Origin: Candidatus Heimdallarchaeota archaeon AB_125
GTDB lineage: Archaea; Asgardarchaeota; Heimdallarchaeia; Heimdallarchaeales; Heimdallarchaeaceae
NCBI GenBank assembly: GCA_001940755.1
Contig: MEHH01000007.1
Coordinates: forward strand, 1 to 27,319
Direction: 5' to 3'
DNA length: 27,319 nt
In this document: positions 1-5,434 of the stretch, piece after piece
How positions within the stretch are numbered: position 1 is the first letter of the stretch
Layout of the letters: every line of letters begins with the position of its first letter
Program-made: the position numbers and the translations under genes
Notes under the pieces: generated by a model
Told to the model about the DNA's origin: nothing
Seen by the model: the letters and a program-made list of their open reading frames with translations, nothing else
Database searches by the model: none

Positions 1-378
1 TTTTCCATGAGTAGCACCACCATTTACTGTTAATTCCAAATCTCTTTCTTGAGAAAAAGCATAAAACAGAACAGCTTGTGCTACTAAGCCTATGCTTCCA
101 GCTGTTCCAACTTTTACAAAAGCATTGTTTGATTTTGCGTTTTTCTGTATTAAGGAAAGCTGTTTAAGTCCAACGCTTAAATCGCCGGATTCACATCCAG
201 AAAGCTGTTTAATAGCACTGATTGCTTCAATGTGTTGAGCTCTTAGACCGGGATTTGATCTGTTAGATCGAATATTAAAAAGATTCAAATCAGTTTCTGT
301 AGCCGCTGCTAAAGCAGAAGCTATTCTTACTATGGATCCTCCACCTTCTCCCATAGAGCAATCTAAATTGAAAGTCAT
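1..378 (-). CDS. rtcA: RNA 3'-terminal phosphate cyclase, partial (C-terminus beyond window edge)
   Basis: Reading from the ATG at 378 leftwards gives 126 uninterrupted codons to the edge. The N-terminus carries GEGGGSIVRIASAL, then NIRSNRSNPGLRAQH, and later GTAGSIGLVAQA and a GGATHG segment. These match the family order GEGGGQ-lR, NIRa-R-PGLr-QH, GS-t--Q and GGT. RtcA (about 340 residues) uses ATP to turn RNA 3'-phosphates into 2',3'-cyclic phosphates; its catalytic C-terminal histidine would lie outside the window. The Gln usual after GGG is Ser here. The start is 32 bases after the uS9 stop, so it is probably the last visible gene of the ribosomal operon. No clear Shine-Dalgarno precedes it. 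An Rcl1-like non-catalytic relative cannot be excluded without the C-terminus. Confidence 0.85.
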   Translation of the reverse strand, partial: MTFNLDCSMGEGGGSIVRIASALAAATETDLNLFNIRSNRSNPGLRAQHIEAISAIKQLSGCESGDLSVGLKQLSLIQKNAKSNNAFVKVGTAGSIGLVAQAVLFYAFSQERDLELTVNGGATHGK

Positions 379-410
379 CTTAAAAATGTAAAAGAAAAGA
401 AAGAAGTGAT

Positions 411-815
411 TTAACGATAGGATTTTTGGAACCTTGATCGAGAACTTCTTCCACCAAAATGCTTTGGTTCAGTTCTTCTTGGATCACCAGAAACTATTGT
501 TTTATCATACACAGTGAATTTTTCTTTCATGGTCATGTCATCAAAATATTCGATTAATCCTCTTGCAATTGCTGTTCTTATTGCTTCGGCTTGACCCATA
601 TATCCGCCCCCTCTTACATTGACTCTTATGTCAATCGATTCTCTTACTTCCTCTCCTATTATTATGAAAACTTCACTTATTTTTATTCTACTTAATTCGT
701 TTGGTAAAACTTCTAGAGGCACACCATTTACTCTGATTCTGCCCTTACCTTGCTTTATTGTAGCTCGAGCGATTGCTGTTTTTCTTTTTCCTGAAGATAC
801 TATTACTTTAGCCAT
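411..815 (-). CDS. rpsI: 30S ribosomal protein uS9
   Basis: Small-subunit protein uS9, 134 residues from the chosen start. It begins MAKVIVSSGKRKTAIARATI, has the central VRGGGYMGQAEAIRTAIARGL block, and ends with FGGRSSRSRFQKSYR, the conserved basic tail that reaches the decoding centre. An upstream ATG in frame would add 8 residues but would overlap the uL13 gene. The ATG at 815 is preferred because GGTGAT sits 3 bases before it and it lies 8 bases after the uL13 stop. It is the fourth gene of the rpoD-eL18-uL13-uS9 operon, the usual archaeal order. The expected rpoN/rpoK neighbours do not follow; rtcA does. Confidence 0.97.
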   Translation of the reverse strand: MAKVIVSSGKRKTAIARATIKQGKGRIRVNGVPLEVLPNELSRIKISEVFIIIGEEVRESIDIRVNVRGGGYMGQAEAIRTAIARGLIEYFDDMTMKEKFTVYDKTIVSGDPRRTEPKHFGGRSSRSRFQKSYR

Positions 816-823
816 TTCATCAC

Positions 824-1297
824 CTAATATTCTTGCCATCCAAATTCCTTGCATAATTCACCGATTGTTATTCTTTTACAATCTAATTTGCTAGCATCTG
901 CAAACTTAGGTTTAATTATTTCACTTTTAGCGAATTCTTCTGGAACTCCAATATATGTTAATAATCTATGATATGCTTGCTTTCCCTTGCTTTTCTTCCA
1001 GGGTAACATACCTCTAACTGTTCTTCTAACTAAACGATCAGGTCTTTTTGGATGAAATGGACCACGTCTAGGATTGGTATGAGTATGTATCTTGTGCATA
1101 GCTCTATATTCTCTTAAAACTGAGTGTTTTTTACCAGAAATAACAGCTTTTTCACAATTAAGAATATTTACAGCATAGCCTTCTAATAGATATTTAGCTA
1201 CTTCTGTAGATAATCTTCCTAAAATTGCATTATCTGCATCAATATTTATTTTAGTAACAGTAATCGGAGTTTCTGTTTTTGTAGCGGTCTTAGCCAT
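824..1297 (-). CDS. rplM: 50S ribosomal protein uL13
   Basis: Large-subunit protein uL13, 157 residues from the ATG at 1297. Recognised by AILGRLSTEVAKYLLEG, NILNCEKAVISGKK, the basic NPRRGPFHPKRPDRLVRRTVRGMLPW block and the Y-G-P segment near the end. A TTG four codons upstream is possible, but GGTGAG lies just before the ATG and supports 1297. The N-terminus has about ten extra residues (AKTATKTETP) relative to short archaeal versions. The gene starts 12 bases after the eL18 stop and is followed 8 bases later by uS9, so it is in one transcript with both. Confidence 0.97.
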   Translation of the reverse strand: MAKTATKTETPITVTKINIDADNAILGRLSTEVAKYLLEGYAVNILNCEKAVISGKKHSVLREYRAMHKIHTHTNPRRGPFHPKRPDRLVRRTVRGMLPWKKSKGKQAYHRLLTYIGVPEEFAKSEIIKPKFADASKLDCKRITIGELCKEFGWQEY

Positions 1298-1309
1298 TTT
1301 TCTCACCAA

Positions 1310-1675
1310 TTAAACAATAATCTTAATCTTACTAACCTCATGATTTGATTCTAATAACTCAGCTATGGATATGTGCTTACCATTACTGGTAGTAATCTTT
1401 TCTTTTGCTCCCTCTGAGAATTTTAGGGCTGCAATTGTAACTTTATGATTTAAATTTCCGGCACTTAGAACAGAACCGGGAACAATGATAACATCATTTG
1501 CTTTAGAATGTCTACTAATCTTACTGAGATTTACGGCAGCTCTTTGTCTTCGAGGTTTTTCTATTTTTTCAGCTACGGTTTTCCATAGTGCAGCTTTTGT
1601 TTCTGAGGTTTTCCTTTTTAAACTATGAATGAGTTCCTGCACATTTGGATCAGTAGTTCCTGTTCTTCTAGGCAT
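1310..1675 (-). CDS. rpl18e: 50S ribosomal protein eL18
   Basis: Archaeal/eukaryotic-type large-subunit protein, 121 residues, the normal length for archaeal eL18. Diagnostic segments are TDPNVQELIHSLKRKT near the N-terminus, RQRAAVNLSKISRHSK in the middle, and VIVPGSVLSAGNLNHKVTI, followed by ALKFSEGAKEKI. It starts 11 bases after the rpoD stop and runs into uL13, the standard archaeal order rpoD-eL18-uL13-uS9. The family has no bacterial counterpart, so the gene alone places the window in Archaea. Confidence 0.97.
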   Translation of the reverse strand: MPRRTGTTDPNVQELIHSLKRKTSETKAALWKTVAEKIEKPRRQRAAVNLSKISRHSKANDVIIVPGSVLSAGNLNHKVTIAALKFSEGAKEKITTSNGKHISIAELLESNHEVSKIKIIV

Positions 1676-1686
1676 CTTAGTTCACT

Positions 1687-2517
1687 TTATGATTCTTTTT
1701 TCTCTGTCAATGTTGATTCAAGAGTCTTTTTGAATTCGTCGATTTTAGAGATAATTAATTCTCCAGCTTTTGTTAACACTGTTGAAGGATCCAATCCTCC
1801 ATTTGTTTCAAAGGAAAAAATGGCTTTTGAAGAATCTTTGCCGATAGTTATTGCATTTGGTTCGCAAACTTCCAGACAGTAATCACACAATGTGCAATTC
1901 AATGGATTAGTAACTTCTACTTTATCCCCTGACTTTTGGTAAACTCCCCTATAGCATGCATCTATACATTCTAAACAATTGGTACATTTTTCCTTATCTA
2001 TTTTTGGTATTGGAAATGCTTGGTAACCCATGGCAGAAACAGGTTGCCATTTTGCATGTTCTTTTCCCTTGCCTAATTGTGCCATGCATTCTAGTTCTAG
2101 AGTTTGATTTGGTCCTAGCTTCACAATAGGAATTGTAGGACTGATTGGTTCAACTCCAGCTTGGGTTGAAATCAAATCTGAACTATAAACGAAAGTTGAT
2201 CCTTGAGCATCAGTTTCTTTTGAGAGAGTCAATGTTACTGTGCATAAATTACACCCTATTCCCCCACAATCACATTCATCTCTGAAATTTAACTCTAAAG
2301 CGTCAATATCAAACTTTAATGGAATTAATCCTAATCTGTGCGCTATAAACTCATCAAATAGAGGAGATGTGTTCTTCAAAACATATACATCTTCAATAGT
2401 CAATGATGGAACTTCAGCTAAAGCTGTTCTTCTGATTGCATTAGCAAAGGCTAATGTCACATCTGACAATACAAATTTTATCGAATTCGGAAATAATTCT
2501 ATAAGTTCAATATCCAT
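1687..2517 (-). CDS. rpoD: DNA-directed RNA polymerase subunit D (Rpo3) with ferredoxin domain
   Basis: Archaeal RNAP subunit D, homologue of Rpb3 and bacterial alpha; it pairs with subunit L to start polymerase assembly. From the ATG at 2517 it has 276 residues. The dimerisation fold starts with FVLSDVTLAFANAIRRTAL (about 15-33). Cys82, 84, 89 and 92 form the Rpb3-like zinc loop. GKGKEHAKWQPVSAMGY (149-165) is a family signature. Cys178/181/184/188 and Cys208/211/214/218 are two complete C-x2-C-x2-C-x3-C 4Fe-4S motifs, so both clusters look intact. An in-frame TTG five codons upstream is possible; the ATG has GGGTG before it and a TATA-like GGATATAG at 2539-2546. It is the first gene of the operon here; rps13-rps4-rps11, often upstream, are absent. 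Confidence 0.96.
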   Translation of the reverse strand: MDIELIELFPNSIKFVLSDVTLAFANAIRRTALAEVPSLTIEDVYVLKNTSPLFDEFIAHRLGLIPLKFDIDALELNFRDECDCGGIGCNLCTVTLTLSKETDAQGSTFVYSSDLISTQAGVEPISPTIPIVKLGPNQTLELECMAQLGKGKEHAKWQPVSAMGYQAFPIPKIDKEKCTNCLECIDACYRGVYQKSGDKVEVTNPLNCTLCDYCLEVCEPNAITIGKDSSKAIFSFETNGGLDPSTVLTKAGELIISKIDEFKKTLESTLTEKKES

Positions 2518-2538
2518 AGACGCACCCGGCAAAGGATT

Positions 2539-2546
2539 CTATATCC
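2539..2546 (-). promoter_or_regulatory. TATA-like element for the rpoD-eL18-uL13-uS9 operon
   Basis: On the minus strand the sequence GGATATAG lies about 22-29 bases before the rpoD ATG. That predicts a transcript beginning close to the start codon. Placement is by eye; no BRE is obvious. Confidence 0.35.
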
Positions 2547-2649
2547 GACCCACTGATATTACTAAAAAAGGTTTTCCATCTTCAAGTTTTTTGAACATCA
2601 ACAAAAACTAGCTAGAGTACTCAAGAACGGAAGAAATCATTTTGTGGAG

Positions 2650-2657
2650 CTTAAATA
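2650..2657 (+). promoter_or_regulatory. TATA-like element upstream of the small prepilin gene
   Basis: CTTAAATA lies about 19-26 bases before the ATG at 2676, consistent with a nearly leaderless archaeal transcript. Confidence 0.4.
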
Positions 2658-2675
2658 TTAGCTTTTATACAAATA

Positions 2676-2861
2676 ATGAGAATTATGTTAGCATTATTAC
2701 AAGGGATAAAGGAATTGCTTTTCAAGAAGAAAAGAGGAGGACCTATACTCGAAGAAATTCTACTAATAGGTATAGCTATATTGATTTTTGCTATAATCTT
2801 TGGAATTATTATGAGTTTAATAGATTGGTCTCAAGTTTCTTTTGAAAATTTATTTGGTTAA
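2676..2861 (+). CDS. Small class III signal-peptide protein (Flp-like type IV prepilin)
   Basis: A 61-residue protein: a short basic N-terminus ending KKKRGG, then PILEEILLIGIAILIF and a single hydrophobic helix to about residue 48, then a short polar tail. If prepilin peptidase cuts between the two glycines, the mature chain begins GPILEE, with the glutamate at +5 typical of type IV pilins. The size and one-helix design resemble Flp pilins of Tad systems. The pilus ATPase and platform genes at 9127-11956 are in the same window though not adjacent. It stands alone between divergent rpoD and a convergent tRNA. A later ATG at 2685 is also possible. Pilin function is inferred from the signal pattern; it could be another small membrane protein. 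Confidence 0.6.
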   Translation: MRIMLALLQGIKELLFKKKRGGPILEEILLIGIAILIFAIIFGIIMSLIDWSQVSFENLFG

Positions 2862-2870
2862 AATAGATAT

Positions 2871-2955
2871 TGGTGCGGAGAGGGAGATTCGAACTCCCGG
2901 ACCACTAAGGACTAGATCCTCATTCTAGCGCCTTTGACCACTCGGCAATCTCCGC
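2871..2955 (-). tRNA. tRNA-Leu (anticodon GAG)
   Basis: The minus-strand sequence folds as a class II tRNA. GCGGAGA pairs with TCTCCGC (7 bp), the anticodon stem CTAGA/TCTAG encloses loop ATGAGGA with anticodon GAG, there is a long variable arm of about 13 bases, and the T arm is GGGAG-TTCGAAT-CTCCC. The 3' CCA is encoded. No intron is visible. A T/A-rich stretch at about 2983-2991 could be its TATA box. Confidence 0.95.
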
Positions 2956-3054
2956 CTAGGTATGTATTAGACCCAACCTACTGATTTTTAACTTTATCGA
3001 CATAAGATTTTTGGTATAAAGATTTCAAACCATCGACAAAGCTGATCTGGTGAA

Positions 3055-3088
3055 TCTTACCACGTAAATTAATAATTATGTGGTAAGA
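3055..3088. repeat. Long imperfect inverted repeat (hairpin) in the tRNA-Leu/TPR gap
   Basis: Arms 3055-3067 and 3076-3088 pair over 13 bases (TCTTACCAC plus GTAA against TTATGTGGTAAGA) with one G-T wobble, leaving an 8-base loop. It lies about 60 bases past the stop of the TPR gene and about 100 bases before the 5' end of tRNA-Leu. Nothing else recognisable was found in 2956-3149. It could be a transcript-end structure, a small RNA or an operator; the sequence does not decide. Confidence 0.5.
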
Positions 3089-3149
3089 CAAATTTCGTTT
3101 ATTTGAACGTCGTGCAGGTTTACGGAAGGAAAAATAAGAAAATGGGAAG

Positions 3150-4835
3150 TTACATCATCGCTCTAATTGTGTCATTTCCTTGCATTGTAAGATAGTCTGA
3201 TAGTTTATTCTCCAATCTACTGAAACCATACTGCCTGCATTTCTTTATTGCCATATATTGCAGAGCGGGTCCTAAAGGATCGCCTGTTTTGAAGGCACCA
3301 ACTTGAATAAATGCTTCCATAAAAATTCGAAATTCAAGCACTTCTAATTTATCTAATCTATTTTCGTATTTCTTCAATAGCAGATGTATTTCTTCATATC
3401 TTTTCTGAATAAAAAGTTCCTTTGCTAACAATAAATCTGTAAATGCTTTTTCCAAATATGTTTCATCAATATTTCTTTCTCTATTCATTAATATTTGAAT
3501 ACGAAACTGAGATTTTTCATTTTTAGAAACAGATGATTCAGGCTGCTTTTTCTTGATCTGATATTCTATTATATGCTTAACTCTTCTAAGAATTGCAAAG
3601 TTTGATTTAACTAATTTCTCCAGATTTTCTTCTTTTAAATCTGAATTTAATAGATATTCAATGAGAAGTATTGGATTGCTATATTGATTTTCTAATTCAG
3701 AATATATAGATTCAATTAGTTCTTTATGCATATTTACTTCAAAATTCTGCAATCTAGAGTAAACATAAAATCTAATTAAATTTATAGAGTGAGGGATATA
3801 TTTCATACTATGATTATCAAAATTTTTTACATAGTTTTCATCTTGTAAAAGTTGTTCTATTTTGCATATGTTCTTGTAAGCTAAATCCCAATTTCCTGTT
3901 AAAGCTTGAATCGTAGCAATATGAAGCAATATTCTGATAAAATAATAATTATAATAGATACTAGTATGATTTCTTTCAAAAATTGTGAGAGACTCATTAA
4001 GAAAACCATTAGCATTTTTCAGATTCGACTGTAATAGTTGACCTACTCCTGCAAGATAGTAAACAATTGATTTAGTATCTACCGCTATTTCTTTCATGAA
4101 ATCTCTATTTCTAAGAATTTTCTCAACAGTTTTAACGGCCTTTTTGTGGTTGTTATTTATTTGATAAATTACGCAAAGTGTACCAAGTATTTGAGCAATG
4201 CTTCTGTTTAATCCTCTTTCTAAGAAATATGGAACACATTCTTCAAGCATAGTGGCAGCTTTTGAATCATGGTGCTCGATCCACAGTTCGATAGCAAAAG
4301 TATATTTACATAAATGATAGATAAATTGATCAGGATTTTCTTTACTGTTTATTAATTTTAAAGCTTCATTAATCTCTATTTCAGCTTGATCTCTGTTTCC
4401 TTGGAATTTCTCAATAAACCATTTATGATTATGATGAAGAGCCAAACCTTCAATATAATTATTTTTATCAGAAAGTATTTTTATTTCTAGAATCAAATCC
4501 GTTACAATATCTAGATTCTCTCTCAAATGATGTAAGTGTGTGATTTTGAGGCTGTAGAGACTAATTAGAGATACAAAATCATTTATCTTTTTGCATTTTT
4601 TAATTAACTTGTCTATTAAAAGCAGAATATTGTTATTGGATTTATAATTATATGACAAAATCCTGAGCCTTTCAATTATTTCTGGAGGATTCGAATCTAA
4701 TTCTAAATGTTTACTAATCTCTTCTAGTTCATCACACAGATTCATATATCTCAAATTAGAATCCTTAAATTCATTTATATACTCGTGAAATACTATAGGT
4801 TGAAAAAAATAAATGAAAGCATTCAGCTTTCTCAT
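3150..4835 (-). CDS. Cytoplasmic TPR-type alpha-helical repeat protein
   Basis: A 561-residue protein with no signal peptide, membrane segment or recognisable catalytic or HTH motif. It is almost entirely amphipathic helix pairs. TPR-like segments include FIEKFQGNRDQAEIEINEAL, LCVIYQINNNHKKAVKTVEK, LLQSNLKNANGFLNESLTIF and IATIQALTGNWDLAYKNICK, in the style of MalT/Rap-type TPR arrays. The start at 4835 is preferred over 4844 because its ATG overlaps the TGA of the preceding micropeptide (ATGA), implying coupled translation. The gene is the last of a minus-strand operon with three related micropeptide ORFs. TPR domains bind peptides or proteins, so the upstream micropeptides are candidate ligands; this is inference. 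The specific family is not recognised. Confidence 0.85.
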   Translation of the reverse strand: MRKLNAFIYFFQPIVFHEYINEFKDSNLRYMNLCDELEEISKHLELDSNPPEIIERLRILSYNYKSNNNILLLIDKLIKKCKKINDFVSLISLYSLKITHLHHLRENLDIVTDLILEIKILSDKNNYIEGLALHHNHKWFIEKFQGNRDQAEIEINEALKLINSKENPDQFIYHLCKYTFAIELWIEHHDSKAATMLEECVPYFLERGLNRSIAQILGTLCVIYQINNNHKKAVKTVEKILRNRDFMKEIAVDTKSIVYYLAGVGQLLQSNLKNANGFLNESLTIFERNHTSIYYNYYFIRILLHIATIQALTGNWDLAYKNICKIEQLLQDENYVKNFDNHSMKYIPHSINLIRFYVYSRLQNFEVNMHKELIESIYSELENQYSNPILLIEYLLNSDLKEENLEKLVKSNFAILRRVKHIIEYQIKKKQPESSVSKNEKSQFRIQILMNRERNIDETYLEKAFTDLLLAKELFIQKRYEEIHLLLKKYENRLDKLEVLEFRIFMEAFIQVGAFKTGDPLGPALQYMAIKKCRQYGFSRLENKLSDYLTMQGNDTIRAMM

Positions 4836-4903
4836 GGCCACCATAATGGTGGTCCAATATCGTCGTCGCCGTCGCCAGGATCATGTTTTAATTTATACAT
4901 CAT
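4832..4903 (-). CDS. Micropeptide A (23 aa), coupled to the TPR gene
   Basis: A 23-codon ORF starting ATGATG: it begins MMYKLKHDPG, continues with an acidic run (D11, D13-D15) and ends PPLWWP before TGA. The stop overlaps the TPR start as ATGA. The first ten residues are identical to micropeptide C, yet codons 3, 5, 7 and 10 differ synonymously, which points to selection on the protein. There is no signal peptide. A TATA-like TTTTAATA lies about 44 bases upstream, and the leader CTTTCCA-N3-GAG-N-TGAAA closely matches that of micropeptide C. No known family is recognised. Confidence 0.7.
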   Translation of the reverse strand: MMYKLKHDPGDGDDDIGPPLWWP

Positions 4904-4946
4904 ATTTCAACTCGTGGAAAGGTTACTCTAAAAGTAGAACAAAGCT

Positions 4947-4954
4947 ATTAAAAC
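4947..4954 (-). promoter_or_regulatory. TATA-like element before micropeptide A
   Basis: Minus-strand TTTTAATA about 44-51 bases before the ATG of micropeptide A, similar in spacing to the element before micropeptide C. It suggests that A and the TPR gene have their own promoter within the 112-base gap after B. Confidence 0.35.
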
Positions 4955-5015
4955 ACCCAAAAGAAAAAGGTGACAAAAAATTATGAAGAAAAAGTAAAGG
5001 GAAAGGTTGATTTGG

Positions 5016-5078
5016 TTAGTTTGGGAACCAACCAGGAGGTAAATCGCTATCATCACCAGGGTCAAATTTTGGGTTCAT
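5016..5078 (-). CDS. Micropeptide B (20 aa; 27 aa if TTG start)
   Basis: From the ATG at 5078 it encodes 20 residues, starting MNPKFDPGDD and ending LPPGWFPN, then TAA. It shares the K-x-DPG-[DE], PP-x-W-x-P and terminal PN features with micropeptides A and C but is more diverged and lacks the MMYKL start. An in-frame TTG at 5099 would add seven residues (MIKQWLN) and would overlap the TGA of micropeptide C as TTGA, another possible coupling. It sits between C and A on the same strand. Confidence 0.6.
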   Translation of the reverse strand: MNPKFDPGDDSDLPPGWFPN

Positions 5079-5095
5079 ATTCAACCACTGTTTAA

Positions 5096-5170
5096 TCAAT
5101 TTGGAAGCCATGCAGGTGGTAAAATTCCATCGTCTCCTTCTCCAGGATCGTGTTTTAGTTTGTACATCAT
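5096..5170 (-). CDS. Micropeptide C (24 aa), first of the tandem set
   Basis: A 24-codon ORF starting ATGATG: it begins MMYKLKHDPG, continues EGDDGI and ends LPPAWLPN before TGA. Compared with micropeptide A, at least seven of the codon differences are synonymous (for example TAC/TAT, CTA/TTA, CAC/CAT, GGA/GGC), and one change is Glu for Asp. The ATGATG is preceded by GAGCTGAAAC, matching GAGTTGAAAT before A. A TATA-like TTTATGTA lies at 5216-5223. It is likely the first gene of the peptide/TPR operon. Function unknown. Confidence 0.68.
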   Translation of the reverse strand: MMYKLKHDPGEGDDGILPPAWLPN

Positions 5171-5215
5171 GTTTCAGCTCTTTGGAAAGTTGCTATCTTA
5201 ATATCTGAAAGAGCA

Positions 5216-5223
5216 TACATAAA
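5216..5223 (-). promoter_or_regulatory. TATA-like element before micropeptide C
   Basis: Minus-strand TTTATGTA about 46-53 bases before the ATG. This is close to the spacing seen for micropeptide A, which supports both as promoters of duplicated units. Confidence 0.35.
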
Positions 5224-5302
5224 CACAATAAGAAAAGACTGACAAGTAAGAAACAAAAATGGTTTTTCTCTTTACATTCAACACTTTTGATTTCTGCTTT
5301 AT

Positions 5303-5322
5303 TTCTAAAAGTGCTTTTAGAA
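5303..5322. promoter_or_regulatory. Perfect inverted repeat, possible operator between the peptide and Orc1/Cdc6 genes
   Basis: TTCTAAAAG-TG-CTTTTAGAA has 9-base arms with a 2-base spacer. It lies in the 264-base divergent region between micropeptide C and the Orc1/Cdc6 gene. A 9-base match to one half (TCTAAAAGT) recurs at 4927-4935, just upstream of micropeptide A. The dyad would suit a dimeric regulator such as the nearby ArsR-like protein. Unproven. Confidence 0.4.
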
Positions 5323-5376
5323 CCCAACAAAAACCAAAATATTGAGAAGGACCTTTTTAGTCAAGAGTTCACTTTC

Positions 5377-5388
5377 AGAGATGTCTCT
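5377..5388. promoter_or_regulatory. Short dyad next to the Orc1/Cdc6 TATA box
   Basis: AGAGA-TG-TCTCT ends 8 bases before the TATA element at 5397. Its position fits a BRE-overlapping operator, but the arms are short. Confidence 0.25.
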
Positions 5389-5396
5389 CTATTAAG

Positions 5397-5404
5397 TATA
5401 AATA
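5397..5404 (+). promoter_or_regulatory. TATA box of the Orc1/Cdc6-wHTH operon
   Basis: TATAAATA lies 30 bases before the ATG at 5435. It is one of the clearest TATA boxes in the window and predicts a leader of only a few bases. Confidence 0.6.
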
Positions 5405-5434
5405 GTAAATTCCCTTGACTAACTTAGAGACGAT

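Noticed and set aside
2240..2611. Plus-strand ORF overlapping rpoD
   Set aside because: It is antisense to the strongly conserved rpoD gene and has no domain or start signal.
4904..5434. Origin recognition boxes near the Orc1/Cdc6 gene
   Set aside because: Only loose TTTCCA/TGAAA halves, which are better explained as the duplicated leaders of micropeptides A and C; no G-string or typical box seen.
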